A stretch of 64,000 nucleotides of DNA from Orobanche coerulescens. Taxonomy: Eukaryota > Streptophyta > Magnoliopsida > Lamiales > Orobanchaceae. The translations under genes and the position numbers were made by a program. Numbering within the stretch: position 1 is the first letter of the stretch; each line of letters starts with the position of its first letter. Below, piece after piece: positions 45,383-58,000 of the stretch. Under the pieces are notes generated by a model that did not search any database, was not told the DNA's origin, and worked only from the letters and a program-made list of their open reading frames with translations. The DNA lies in NCBI GenBank assembly GCA_033398695.1, contig CM065804.1, positions 48,763,501 through 48,827,500 on the forward strand. The letters are read 5' to 3'.

Positions 45383-48300
45383 TGTAACACCCCCAATCCG
45401 CTCAGGGATATTACACGCCGTAGAACCTTTCCTCAAGGATCTACCAGGCTGGTGACAACATCAAACATCTAAACAATGCCTTTAAGGCTAAAATGACTCA
45501 GTAGACCGATTTGGTCTTTCAATAAATACATACAACTCAAACACATTACATGCCCACGTAGGGGGTCAAATACAACACACTCCCGTACAACGGGAAAGAA
45601 TACTGCAGCGGAAATAAAATACAATTAAACCAAACAATAATGTACGGGCCCTCATGTGATTAGTATCGATCATATTTCATCATTCTTCATGCCGACCCTG
45701 TGTTATGCTCCCAAAACCTGAATGTAAAGACAGACATCCACCCCCCGAATACTCAGGGGTTAGCAAAACTCCACTGTTTTGCTAGTGCAAGTATAAAATA
45801 CAAAAAAAAACAAGCCATACATATCATACTCCAAGGACTTAGAAATCATAGACATACTTCCCGAGGTAAATCACTTGATCAAAACAGTTAAATCGAAAGA
45901 TAGGGGTAAACCCAATATACATCTTGTAAAAACATTTAACGATCTCGGGAGTTTTTAATACATTTGGGATTTTAAGAATTCTCAAGCCTTTCGAAAACAT
46001 TTAGGGACGCAGCCCAAAAGTCATTTTCCCAAAACACAATTACGATAACAACACACGGGGTCCACGACCCCATTCACAAAACACGGGGTTCAAGACCCAA
46101 ATCATCAAACACACATTCCTAAGGATTATTTGTGTCCCGTGCTAACAAGCCACGAACCTCATATGCTCCCGCAGAACATACCCGAGTGAATAATCCAATA
46201 GGAAACCAATACCAAATCACATGTCACCGTAACAACAGTCACGTGACCACAAGCACAGATACATTCATAACCAAATCACGACCATAAGTTATCCCGGCAT
46301 CGCGCTAACAAGCCACGAACCTTAGAGTCCCCGCAAGACATACCCGATGGATAACCACACAAGTTATCCCTGGCATCAGGCTAGCAAGCCCCGAACCTCG
46401 GAGTCCCCGCAAGACATACCCGATGGATAACCCTACGGCCACACCCGACCCATACTAGCAAGTATGGATCCCGGAGATTCAACAATCCTACCCGGAGGCA
46501 CATCACATACAACAAGCACACAACAATAATCAACTATCAAGCCAAGCAACATTAAGCATCACAACTTCCTTTCAAAGGAGTAACAACCATTACCACCCGT
46601 CACATATTCACCGAACAACCACACATAACAACACGTTATCCTCGGTAAATGATTACGGTTTATTACATTCACTAAAGGTGATCATAAGTCTTTCAACCAA
46701 CGGAGTTAACACACATAGGCCAAAAACACACTTACTCACGAAGCATCCGAGTTATCGTTGAAAGACAACATTTATCGAGAACATACCGATACTTTTTAAC
46801 ATTCATTAAACATCCGGATTTTACATAAAATCATTTACCAACAATTATGCCTACGAAACATGAAATGTATGGGCAAGATACTTGCCTCCAATAATCATAA
46901 CGCGAAGAATCGACCGAAGTGAGGAGACTCGGACCGACTACGAACCCGCCGACTCCGCTGAACGACAACCCGCAAAAATAAACTACGAACGACAACAATA
47001 AAAACGAAAATGAATTCCAAAGTACGACCCCAAAGTCGCTGAATTCAAGTAACAAACGATGAAAGTTCAAGGGTTTCCCCCAAAACGGCCAAGAACACGA
47101 ATCGACTCGACAAAACATGAAAATGGAATTCCCAACTGAAATATGGATATTCAATCCATAGGATATATTTAAAACATCATTTCACAACAATCGGTTCATC
47201 AAAAACGGATGGAAAACGAAATCAAGAACAAATCCCCCAGAAAGTCAACTCGAAGGAAATCAAGAAATATACCTTAATTCGACGAAGAACAATGGATTAA
47301 ATGATGTTAAACACATGAATAATATTAAGATTAATCATACCCATCATGGATTAATCAACAATACGGAATGAATCGGGCAAAAACCCAAAAACCCCAAAAT
47401 TTCCCAAAGATAGGGTTCTAAGAAATCTAACCTTGATTCGCTGGATCAAAGGATGTTATGGAATGATCAATCAATGATATGAACTCAAGAACTTCATGGA
47501 TTTGTTGTTCAACATGTCTCCTCGCTCTCAAAATCTCTGGCCGCGGAAAAGAAAGCTGGGAAATGAAAAATGGTTGGAAACAGGGCTGCTCGGTCAAATA
47601 TATAGGCAGGCCGCCCTAGCCTGCGCTAGGGTGCCGGCAGCGTGCGCTAGAGGGCCGGCCATGGTCCAGTCCAGAGCCTCCTGGACCGATCCCCCTGCCC
47701 AGGTAGCGCGTGCTGGCCGGCCGCCGAGCGGCGCTACGTCTCACGGTTAGCGCGCAGAGACCGGCTGCACTGCGGCGCTACCCGCCAACCTCCGAGTCCG
47801 TAACCTCAGTGCCCCACCGCCGGCCTGTAGCGCTGCCGGATGCCGCATAGCGTGCGCTTACGCTTCCGGTTAGCGCCTGATCACCCGGCAAGAGGTACGC
47901 TATTCCGGCCTCGCGCACCCGTCCGGCTAGTGCCCAGCTGCCGTACCGGTTCCTCCCGCAACCGTCCGGCCAGCGCCCAACTGCAGTGGTCTGGCGACTT
48001 GATTCCCAAAAACGCACGGAACGAACACGACGAAACGCTCGCGGACAGCAACATCGATCCGAAATGAAATACCATGCAACAATTAATCACACGCGACCAT
48101 GAAAAGGGTCAAGACAACAAATACGAATGCGGATACCCTCAACTTTAGGTAAATTACAAAATGGCCCAAAACACCCGAAAATCACAATACGTGATCGAAT
48201 AACCAAACCAAAGTTCACAACACGTCTAACGAAGTTAAACGGACTTACAGGAAACTCGAAACAGCAGTTTCGAACGAGATTTGCAAGAATCAAACTCAAG

Positions 48301-48478
48301 TGTGGAAAAGCCGCTTAAGAACACGGAACTCAACAAAATGATATCGAAACGAACTCGGATGAAAAAAAGTGCAGAATTAATCATGCTCAAAATGACGATA
48401 CGGTCATGAGAGAGTCGTCAAAACGGACTCCCGTCGAAAAAAGAAAAATTACCGGAAATTGAAATTGCAGATATTACA
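45383..48478 (-). repeat. LTR G-right (5')
   Basis: 3096 bp. The TATA-like CCTATATATTT at 47596-47606 (minus) lies just next to the palindrome block (47613-47890). A possible splice donor CAAGGTATAT occurs in the left LTR near 41744; the right copy has AAGGTATAT near 47270. Confidence 0.9.
47613..47890 (-). repeat. Palindrome block, G-right LTR
   Basis: Same motif family as in the left LTR, but several copies are worn or shifted (for example CTGCGCTAG, AGCGCGTGCTGG). About 5-10 bp from the TATA-like element on the minus strand. Confidence 0.75.
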
Positions 48479-49472
48479 GTGTTGAGGGATAAGACCTAAA
48501 TGGTGCCCACGTTCCGGAGTATTTCTGTGTAGATACTTCCGTGACCCTTGGTTGCGACCTTGGGGTTTATTGTAATTGAAAGGTAATAATTGATTATTTG
48601 CCAATATCTGTTTTCATATACTGTGGATACTTGTCTAGATTAGTACTCTATTATTGTAGTTTGAGATTGGATGATATTATCCGATAGATATTTGGGTTGG
48701 CCCGAAACGGTGTATTTTATTTGAGTTGTGACGACGTTTTGAGAATTATGGTACCGTTGTAATACGTTCAGAGTTTGGATTATGGAATGGATTGTATTGG
48801 AAGTGACCTGGGTGTGCAGTCCATATGATTAATCTCTTTTTCTTCTGATAAGTAAAGAATAGATAAATCCCCTAGATATCATGAGTCGGTCCTGCAAACC
48901 TGTTCAAAACACTGTACTCCCAACAAATGCATTTTAGACTTTGGAGTTGATTTATATCAGACAAATAATTTTCCTAGTCAAATTGAGTACAGTGATCCCA
49001 AATATTGATCGACTCGGATATTCGAGGAGAGTATTTTATGTCATTAGTTAATTAAATGATTGTCGGTAATTGATGGTAAAATATATTTCATGTGATTATA
49101 TTACTTGCACCAGCTTTCTGCTGGCCCCTTTTGAGGTGGTTACGTGTTGTATCCCGCTTCAGGTATTTCAGAGCAGTTAGGGATCGATGCGAGGATGATG
49201 GGCCGCTGCGATACTAGATACTGTGGGAGGATGCATCCTAGTCAGTTGTCGAGGAGTGAACTCCTATGTTTTGACTGTCGGGTTCTTTAGAGATCTTGTT
49301 GTGTTATGATGTAGTGATTTGTATTGGTCGAGTTGTATTTATGGAATGCTTGGATTCAGTTGTCTTGTTGAGTTGACCATATCGGTCTGGTGTTTAATTG
49401 TATTTAGCCTGGTAGATCCTCATGGGAGGGTATACGGCACTGTAATATTCTCGAATATATTGGAGGGTTACA

Positions 49473-51131
49473 TAAATGGTATCAGAGCTCTAGGTTTATG
49501 GATACCTAGGCTGTCGGGTCAATTTTGGGTTTCGTCGGTCTTTATGAGTCGTCGAGTCCACAATGGTGACTAGTATCGCTGCGCAACTATCATCTCGTGT
49601 GATCTACGAATGTAAGTCTCTCTGTGCCTCGAATAAATGTTATGTGAGATAAAAGAATTATTATTTTTCTGCTGCATCGACATTTAAATTGATTCAGCTA
49701 CTATTTTAAGGTATCTAGAAAAGTCGTAAAATTAATTCCATTGTCGCGTTTGTAGAATTATAATTTTAAAAGTGATATGTGGCAAGCCATTTTTGAAAGT
49801 GGCGTATAAATTATTTCTAATAAATGTTGAACAGTGATTATTGTGTGATGTGCATGTCTAAGTGAATAGCGTGTGTTGCAATTATGATGTTAGAAAATAG
49901 AATTATTTTGAATTGGGAACGTGTTCCTATACCTTGGAATACATACATTCCCAAAGTTTGAACCTGAGAAATAGACCTGACGATGTTCTTGCGGTAATTA
50001 AATACGCAAACTTTCAAGATAAATATCATTATTTGCATTATCGTACCTAAGGGATTAAATTAATTAATCACTATATGTCCATTTGCGCAGAATCCATTTA
50101 TGTAGGTAAATGATGCTTAATTCATCGATAATGGATAACTATATTAATTTCAACTTACGCATTGTTTTAATTCGGAATTAAAAATTTGGCTACAATATTT
50201 GACAATTGTGCACATGTTATTTGTGGCTAGAAGAGATATTATTTGGCAAATAGTTATATTTATTTAGACTGTTACACTGGTATCACTTCAGATTTAAGGA
50301 ATTGACTGCATTGATTTATAATTATAAACTGATTACTTGTGGTTTGTAAACTACTATTTAGTGTGTGTACTAAATGATATATTGTTGGACATAAGTATTT
50401 GCTGAATGGTGTAAAACACATTATCTCTATTTAAGTTAACAATTTCGAAATAAGTACTGATATTTTAAAAATCTTGAGTTAACTCATAACATTTTGTGTA
50501 ACACCTTTTGAGACCGATGTCTTTCAAGTGATGATGTTGGATCAAAAGAATTTCTACAATACAAGTTTATTTTCATCAGCGGTAACAAAATTTTTGAGTC
50601 ATCAAAGAAAATTTCAAGGTTAAAGTTTTAAGACCTCTCGTGAAAATACTATAAAGTTGGAAAACAGTATCTATGAACTAACACGCGTAACCTGCGTGAC
50701 ACTGATGCTGTAACATTTTATATACCTATGTGAAATTTAGTGTACCCATGTTATGGATATAACTCATTTAAATCTGTTTGTGTGGTAGTGATATTTGAAA
50801 TTCCAACAGTGAACCGATGAAGATGTGCGATATGCGTGTACATAGAATTGTGATAAATAAGGTAAAGGTAAATGAGCATGATGTTGTTTTGGGTGTGCAT
50901 GAACCAATCATTTTTGTTTTAATTGTCTGACACTGTCGGTGAGATGTCACAAATGTGGACAAGGTCATCGTGCAATGCGTTTTAGGGAAGTCTCTGATAT
51001 TCTAGAAGATAGGAGCGAGATGCGACTATCGGGTAGCGATCAGTTAGTAATTTGCGAATCGTGTTCACATTGAGGTCTGATCATTCTCGTGCTAAGTTTC
51101 GGGATGAAACTTTTATTTTAGAAGGTAAGTA
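49473..51131 (+). other. Interior of D: primer site, degenerate, no frame
   Basis: A tRNA-Met primer site TGGTATCAGAGC at 49477-49488 begins the interior. The rest has no frame that resembles gag over more than 30 residues. It ends near TTTTAGAAGGTAAGTA before D2. Confidence 0.75.
50911..50985 (+). pseudogene. gag: Gag zinc-knuckle relic, element D
   Basis: Reads CFNCLTLSVRCHKCGQGHRAM, resembling the double knuckle of G and H (CFNC...CYKCG..GH...) with deletions. It suggests D derives from a gag-bearing gypsy element. Confidence 0.5.
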
Positions 51132-52772
51132 TGTAATATCCCTACTTTCTTTCGGGATATTTAATCGTGAATCATCAATCGTAAAATGATTATTTTCTGA
51201 TTTTAATTCGTGTTCAACTTTCAAACTCTGTATGCGCTATGTGATATTTATGCAATATATGATATTTACTTGACCTCGGACGTCGTTGATATTTTGTACG
51301 TAATCTTGAGATGTCAACATAAAGTCATATAATTTTAATTACCTATTATTCATTTTGATTAATTATTTTATGTCGAGATGTTCACAGATGTCGTTAAGCT
51401 TTCGACACTTAACTTTGTAAGTGCGATCGTGTCGAGACTAAGGTGTACAGTTCTTCGATCATCGCTAACCAGCTTATATCAACTTAAAAGTCGTTAAGGA
51501 CTTGGAGATCGAGAGGAGGTCCTCGACCAGAGAATAACTGACAAGTTACCACCATGACGTAATGATGATTATGGTCGTAAACAACGACATTTCGGCTGCC
51601 ATTAACACACCGTTTGAGTTGGATTTCGGCCCAAAGACCTGCTATATTTTGGAGTCGAGCTGTTGTTCAAGAACAACAGAATATTACATATGTAATGCAG
51701 TGACTAGCATACGTTAGAGAAGGGTTCGGCTTGCCTTTCAAAACCTGTTTGTTATGGTTGCCATGAAATGCCTGCTGCATACGCAAGGAAGAAGTGCATT
51801 ACGTACGCAATGTGAGTGTGCAGCGTACGTTAAGGGATCGCCTTGCCTGCTACTTTATTTTCCAGACCTGCCAACTTGTTACGGACCTTATGGGTTCTGT
51901 ATTATGTATGTGAGGGTACAGATATTACGTACATTAAGAGTTCTCCGTAGCGTACGTTATGAAGAGGGAAACTCTGTCGGTTTATGACTCTTAACGTACA
52001 TTAGGAAGAGTTGATAATGTACGTAAGTAGAGTCAATGCTGTGTTAGTGATAGCTTATAAACACGAATTCAGCAGCCTTCTTCCCATTATTTCCATCCCC
52101 TCCTTCGTTCGAGCTCGGCCAAGTGCAGATGGGGCAAGTTCTTCATGTCTTTATCAAGCATATCCAACAAGCGGCATCTAAGAATCAAGACCCTGAATTC
52201 GATTTCCTCACTTTTCTTGGTGTTTGTCGATCTTGAGGTAAAACCTTCATTCTACTCCGCTGATTTTCGTAGATCTCCTATTGTTGTGTGATTTCGGGAC
52301 CTATTAATCTTAGTTGAATCCTTATATTTTCATTCTTGATTTCTTTGGGTTGGAAACAAAATCTTTCTCTCGGATCGTTGAAATCGATTGTTGACTATAA
52401 AATTCTTGATTGAGGGCTTTCATTGAGTATCATTCATTTAACTTAGAGACTCATCGACTCGATTTTGTTATTTCTCACCAAATTAATTATCGTATGGGTT
52501 GGTTTTGGTATAGCCGAGAATTATCGTCGAAGTCCGTCTTTGTTGGTCGCCGTGTTTGCTCATTGCGACGAGCCCAGGGGGAAGCCTCGTGGATTGTTCG
52601 GAATCGTCATCCATAAATCTTCTTCGTATCACCGTCGATAAAGGCAAGTTATACGATCACTTGATTTATATTTTTTCACCGAATACTTGACTACTTAGGA
52701 ATTATGGTATGAAAACTCTTATGTTGTGCGTAGTACAAATTTTCTGATAATTGAAGATTGTTGATAATCACA
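51132..52772 (+). repeat. LTR D2 (3'), cut by K
   Basis: TGTAATATCCC start. It aligns with D1 except for an extra 51215-52080, which carries the palindrome block (51685-52030) and TATA (52056-52062). It ends at the K junction. The rest should lie right of the window after K, behind a TCACA duplication (52768-52772). Confidence 0.82.
51685..52030 (+). repeat. Palindrome block TACGTACGTTA-type, D2 LTR
   Basis: Units near 51688, 51708, 51799 (TTACGTACGCAAT), 51823 (AGCGTACGTTAAG), 51925 (TTACGTACATTAAG), 51947, 51990 and 52020. The TATA box TATAAAC follows at 52056-52062. D1 has lost this segment. Confidence 0.75.
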
Positions 52773-53088
52773 TGTAATATCACGGGTATTCCATGCTGTT
52801 AAAAACATTATGTACTGCATTTTTAATGATTTAACATTGTACTCCACCTCTCGATTTGTATTTTTATACGTTATGTTTAGACCGTATTGTCATGTATATA
52901 AGCTTGTGGCATTTATTTATTTTTTGTGATGTAATTGTATGATGTTGAGGATATGTCGTTGAGCAATTATCGATGCGAATATGATGGTGGCTAATGTCTT
53001 GTTCCCTGAGAAATTGCTGGATGAGTCTAAAAAGAAGTCATGTTATAAGGATTAAACGTGATAATATAACTTAGTGCATCAACGAACC

Positions 53089-53145
53089 TTATGTACGTTA
53101 TTCGAACCGCATTACGTACGCTAGCCCCATCGCCTTACGTACGTA
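53089..53145 (+). repeat. Palindrome units of K, left part
   Basis: TTATGTACGTTATT near 53091, TTACGTACGCTAG near 53112 and TTACGTACGTAATG near 53135. They continue at 62543 after C, so C was inserted within this block. Confidence 0.75.
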
Positions 53146-53177
53146 ATGCAGTCTTCAGTCTCCAAATGAGAATCTTG

Positions 53178-55027
53178 TGTTGGGATTCGGTGATAAAAAT
53201 CGAATTACGCAGCGGAAAATAAATTGGTCCAACCGGATAAAACCAAACCCCAAAAATGAACCGATCAAGCATCATATAAACGAATATAAATAATGAGGAT
53301 GAAAAACAAAGAATACTTACCCTCGTAGTCCTTTGATAATATACTTTTCGAAGGAAAAACCCGAGCAAGCCTTTTCCCGATTACCGACACGAACACGAAT
53401 CCAGTTCGTTGTAGCTTGTTTGAATGATCCAACACCGAAAATGCTGAATGTCTCTACTTCATACGCGTCGGATATTGATCGGAAAAATAGTATGTCAATT
53501 CGTTCTCAAAGAACACGGCTAGGAATCGACACAATATTTTTCTTATCTTCTCTTCTTCCTTTTCTTTCTCTCTAAGATGAACCAAGAAATTGAAGAAATT
53601 ATTTCTCCTCCTCACCAATATGTCTCACGGCTGATGTTATGTGTGTGTGTGTGTTTATTTCACAAGTCATGTTCAAAACAAAGACAAACACACCATTTTT
53701 ATATAACTAATGAGATAATATTATGAGATATGGAATCTTATCCCAAGTCATCATTATTTGCCATATAAAATACACCTCACATGTTAGAAAGTAACATGGA
53801 AGGTGTGGAGAAGGTGAGGGGGGCGGCCCACTTGGTATTATGTGAGAAAACGAGCTGAGCTACTCGGTTCGTGTACCGGATATTCGCGTGTCTAGTCAGT
53901 TAAACACACTTCATTTTATCCCAAATGTATTTATACTTAATTAATTAATTTTATCAAATACAAAATAAATCAAATAAATTAAGTTAGATATCTAATATCC
54001 AATATTAATGAAGAGATAATAAATACATATTTATCCATCCAATATCCTTATGCGCGACTCCGTAGGTACGTCTTAGTCGGCAATGGGAGGAACCAAGGAG
54101 TACGGGTAACACTTAGCCAGTCTAGTGCTTCGTACCGTAACCCAACTAAGAACAAATGATCGGATCATTCCAAAACCATTATGTCGTGAATACCGTATAC
54201 GTATAAACCCTTCAATCATATGTCCCGGTCAAGTATTAGGGTCACGGTAAAGTCCAACCCTACTGTAACTTGACTCTATGCTTTTTGTTAATGCAAACTG
54301 AGATCATCGAGCTCTCGTGTATCAAATACAACTAGATCTAAATGCTTTGGCCAAAGACTTATAATATCATTTGCCATTAACCGCATAGGACATTTACCTT
54401 CTCACTTACAGGAGAAAGAATTCTATCTTGGTATTCAGTAGAGACTACTACTTGCCCACTAAGTTGCATTTCGAGGTTGACCCCACACGCCGGCGATTGG
54501 ATCGAACTATTCTAATGACTAACTTAATGTCACAAGCACATCTCCTACTGAAACCTCAAGTCAAAGGTCCACGTATACCTATCACAACCTTTCGATCCAG
54601 TCATTGACAATTCCTGAGTGATATCCATGTGACCGAATCGAGGTGAGTCGTGTTCGAGTATACTAATCTCACTAGCATACATATAACGTGTGCTCCCACT
54701 AACCCTTAGTGAATACCGGCACTTTACATGTCAAAGTACACGTTATACAAGTCTTGTCTAAACTTATTGTCCAGTTAAGTTTTATCGACTTGCGAACGAG
54801 TTAAGCATTCAAGCTCTAAACACTTCCAGTGCCTATCTCCTTATCTCCATAAGAAGTAGAATATTTGCTCTCAGATGCAAGGACTATTATTCTATATACC
54901 AAATCACAATGCCAGTGATATACAATAATATAGAAATAATTATTGCCTTGTTAAATATTCATATATACAATACATATGCTCTCACTCTCTCATCCTCTGA
55001 GTGGCATTCGAGGGCATATACCTAACA
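53178..55027 (-). repeat. 3' LTR of C
   Basis: On the minus strand TGTTAGGTATATGCCC...CCCAACA. About 100 bp shorter than the other LTR, with a deletion near 53965. TATATAAA at 53697-53706 (minus) is the TATA-like box. A (GT)n run lies near 53640. Confidence 0.9.
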
Positions 55028-58000
55028 ATCTCCCACTTGTACTAAATGCCACAAACTATGGTATCTAATACCCATACTCTCCAGATGTCTCTCTAAGGCC
55101 TTCTGAGATAGTGGCTTGGTAAGCGGATCAGCAACGTTATTTGCTGTGTCTACTCTCTGCAGTATAACATTTCCTTCCTGAACCATTTGTCTCACAAAAT
55201 GATATTTTCTCGCAATATGTTTGGTATTGTGGTGAGAACTAGGCTCCTTAGCCTGTGCAACAGCTCCGTCGTTGTCACAAAATAGCGTCACGGGATTCTC
55301 CGTATTAGGAACCACTTGAAGTTCCTCAGTGAACTTCTTAATCCAAAAACCTTCTTTAGCGGCCTCCGTGGCTGCCTGATATTAGGCTTGACATGTAGAG
55401 ATAGCAGTCGAACTTTGCTTGGCACTTCTCCAAGAAACTGCCCCAGCATTCAGAGTGAAGATATACCCTGATGTGGACATCTGAGCATCCATGGGCCCCG
55501 AAAAATCTGAGTCTGTATAGCCCATCACTCTAATTTCTCCACCGCCGTATGTAAGAACCAAGTCTTTAGTCCTCCTTAGGTACTTCAGAATGTTCTTTAC
55601 AGCAGTCCAATGTTCCTGCCCTGGATTTGACTGAAACTGACTTACTACGCTCACAGCATAGGCAATGACTGGTCAAGTGCAAATCATAGCGTACATGAGG
55701 CTACCTACTGCCGAAGCATAGGGCACCTTACTCATTTCCTTTCTGTCTTCCTCACTTTGAGGACACATCTCTAAGGAAAGTTTTGCACCATGTTGCATAG
55801 GAAGGAACCCTCTTATAGAATCTTCCATCCTAAGTCGCTTCAGGATCTTTTCTATATAGAGGGCTTGGGAAAGACCTAACATTCTTTTCGCTCTATCCCG
55901 GTAGAGACGAATACCCAGAATATAGGTAGCTTCTCCCAAGTCTTTCATTGAGAACTCTTTAGAAAGCCAAGCTTTCACAGAACTGAGCATTCCTACGTCG
56001 TTTCCTATAAGTAGAATGTCATCTACATATAATATTAAGAACGCAATTTTGCTCCCACTAACCTTCTTGTAAATACAGGGCTCTTCTTCATTTTGGACAA
56101 AATCAAACTCTTTGATTGTCTCGTTAAAACGAAGATTCCAACTCCGTGAAGCTTGCTTCAGTCCATAAATGGCACGCTGAAGTTTGCATACTTTATGAAT
56201 ATTGGTTTGAGATATGAATCCCTTAGGTTGTTCCATGTAAATCTCCTCCTCGAGGAATCCATTTAGGAATGCCGTTTTCACATCCATTTGCCATATTTCA
56301 TAATCTAAGTGGGCTGCTATGGCAAGCATCATGCGAATAGATTTAATCATAGCTACAGGCGAGAAGGTCTCGAAGTAATCGATTCCTTCTCTTTGGGAAT
56401 AACCCTTTGCCACAAGCCTGGCCTTATAGGTATCAACCTTGCCATCTCCATCAGTCTTTCTTTTATAGATCCATTTGTTTCCAATAGGCACTATGACTTT
56501 AGGACGATCTACTAAAGTCCAGACCTGATTAGCATGCATTGAGTCTATCTCAGCTTCCATAGCTTCTTGCCACTTGGTGGAGTCAACATCTACCATCGCT
56601 TGGTCGTATGTAGAAGGATCATTCTCTTGACTACTTTCTGTCATATCATGGACACCCAGTTCCTCTTGATGCAGATAGCCATACCTCTCAGGTAATTGAG
56701 AAATTCTACTAGACTTGCGAGGTTGTGTTTGTATTTCAGAAGGTTGGGTTCTAATATCTTGCATAGGTGTCTCATTTGGTGTTTCTTTTATTTCTTCCAA
56801 AGAAATATTTCTACCTGCCCCTCCTTCCTGAATAAACTGATCTTCCAGGAAGTGTGCTTGTATAGCAACAATGATCCTATAATCTTCGTGCATGTAGAAT
56901 AGATATCCCATGGAATCCCCTGGATATCCTATGAAACGACCTTTCACAGACCTAGTTTCCAATTTCTCTACTTTAGTCTTCTTGACATAAGCAAGGCATC
57001 CCCAAATCCTAATGTGATTAAGACTTGGTTTCCTACCTCTCCACATCTCATGGGGAGTCTTAGGAATGGATTTGGAAGGACATCTGTTCAAGTTATGCAC
57101 ACCAGTAAGGAGCGCGTAACCCCACAGATAAATCAGTAGATCAGTATAGTTAAGCATGGAGCGAACCATGTCCAACAAAGTTCGGTTCCTTCTTTCTGAT
57201 ACACCATTTATTGGTGGAGTAGCTGGAGGAGTGAATTGTGACACTATTCCTAGTTATTTTAAGAACTCATCAAATTCGGTACTCATGTACTCACCACCCC
57301 GGTCTGACCGAAGAGTCTTAACACGGTTACCTGTTTGATTTTCAACTAGGGCTTTAAATTCCTTGAATTTATCAAAAGCTTCAGACTTATGTTTCATTAA
57401 GTACATGAATCCATACCTGGTATGGTCATCAGTTAATATAATGAAATACTGAAAGCCGTCTCGTGCCACTTCAAAAGGGCCACAGACGTCGGTATGGATC
57501 AATCCAAGTTTTTCAGCAGCTCTTTCAAAAGTCCCTGCGAAGGGTAACTTAGTCATTTTGCCTTGAAGGCAAGATTCACAAGTTGGATAGGGATCTGATC
57601 CCAATGGACCTGTAAGCCCATCTTTTTCCATTTTATGAACCTTGGTCTGACCGATATGACCAAGTCTAAGATGCCACTTAAGTGCTTGGTTCGTTTCATC
57701 CCTACCACGCTTCCTAGTTATAGTGTTCATAGTTGTTTTATTCTTTAGATTTAAATGGTATAAACCATTTAATAATGTAGCAGTACCAACCAATTTATTT
57801 CTAAAATAAATACGACAGGACCCATCTCCAATAAAGAAGTGAAATCCCTTTCGGTCCATGACCAGAATTGATACAATATTTTTGTGCCCCTTGGGCAAAA
57901 CAAGTACATCATCTAAAGTAAGAATAAAACCAGATTCTAAATCCAACATAAGGGATCCGATATTAGAAGCCTCGACATTATGCCCACTTCCGAAGGTGAC

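Larger units (their letters stand above)
35760..48478 (-). mobile_element. Gag-only gypsy element G, minus strand
   Basis: 12,719 bp including F, between perfect GTGTT duplications (35755-35759 and 48479-48483). Two LTRs of about 3095 bp surround a 2430-bp interior with a broken gag and no pol. On the minus strand the LTRs read TGTAATATC...GGTGTTACA. Confidence 0.92.
33930..49472 (+). repeat. LTR D1 (5'), interrupted by G
   Basis: TGTAATATCCCTACTTTC...GAGGGTTACA. Without G and one duplication copy it is about 2.8 kb. It lacks the roughly 870-bp segment found in D2 at 51215-52080, so it has neither palindrome block nor TATA box. A possible splice donor GAGGTAAAAC is at about 34170. Two tandem copies of a 111-bp unit start at 35645 and 35756; G lies in the second. 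Confidence 0.82.
33930..52772 (+). mobile_element. Gypsy element D, degenerate interior
   Basis: LTR D1 (33930-49472, split by G), primer site, an internal region of only 1659 bp (49473-51131), and LTR D2 (51132-52772), which is cut by K. The interior has lost any reading frame except a zinc-knuckle relic. It is a non-autonomous, long-LTR element. Confidence 0.8.

Noticed and set aside
49319..49573. 84-residue frame crossing the D1 LTR end
   Set aside because: It spans the LTR/primer-site junction and has no domain.
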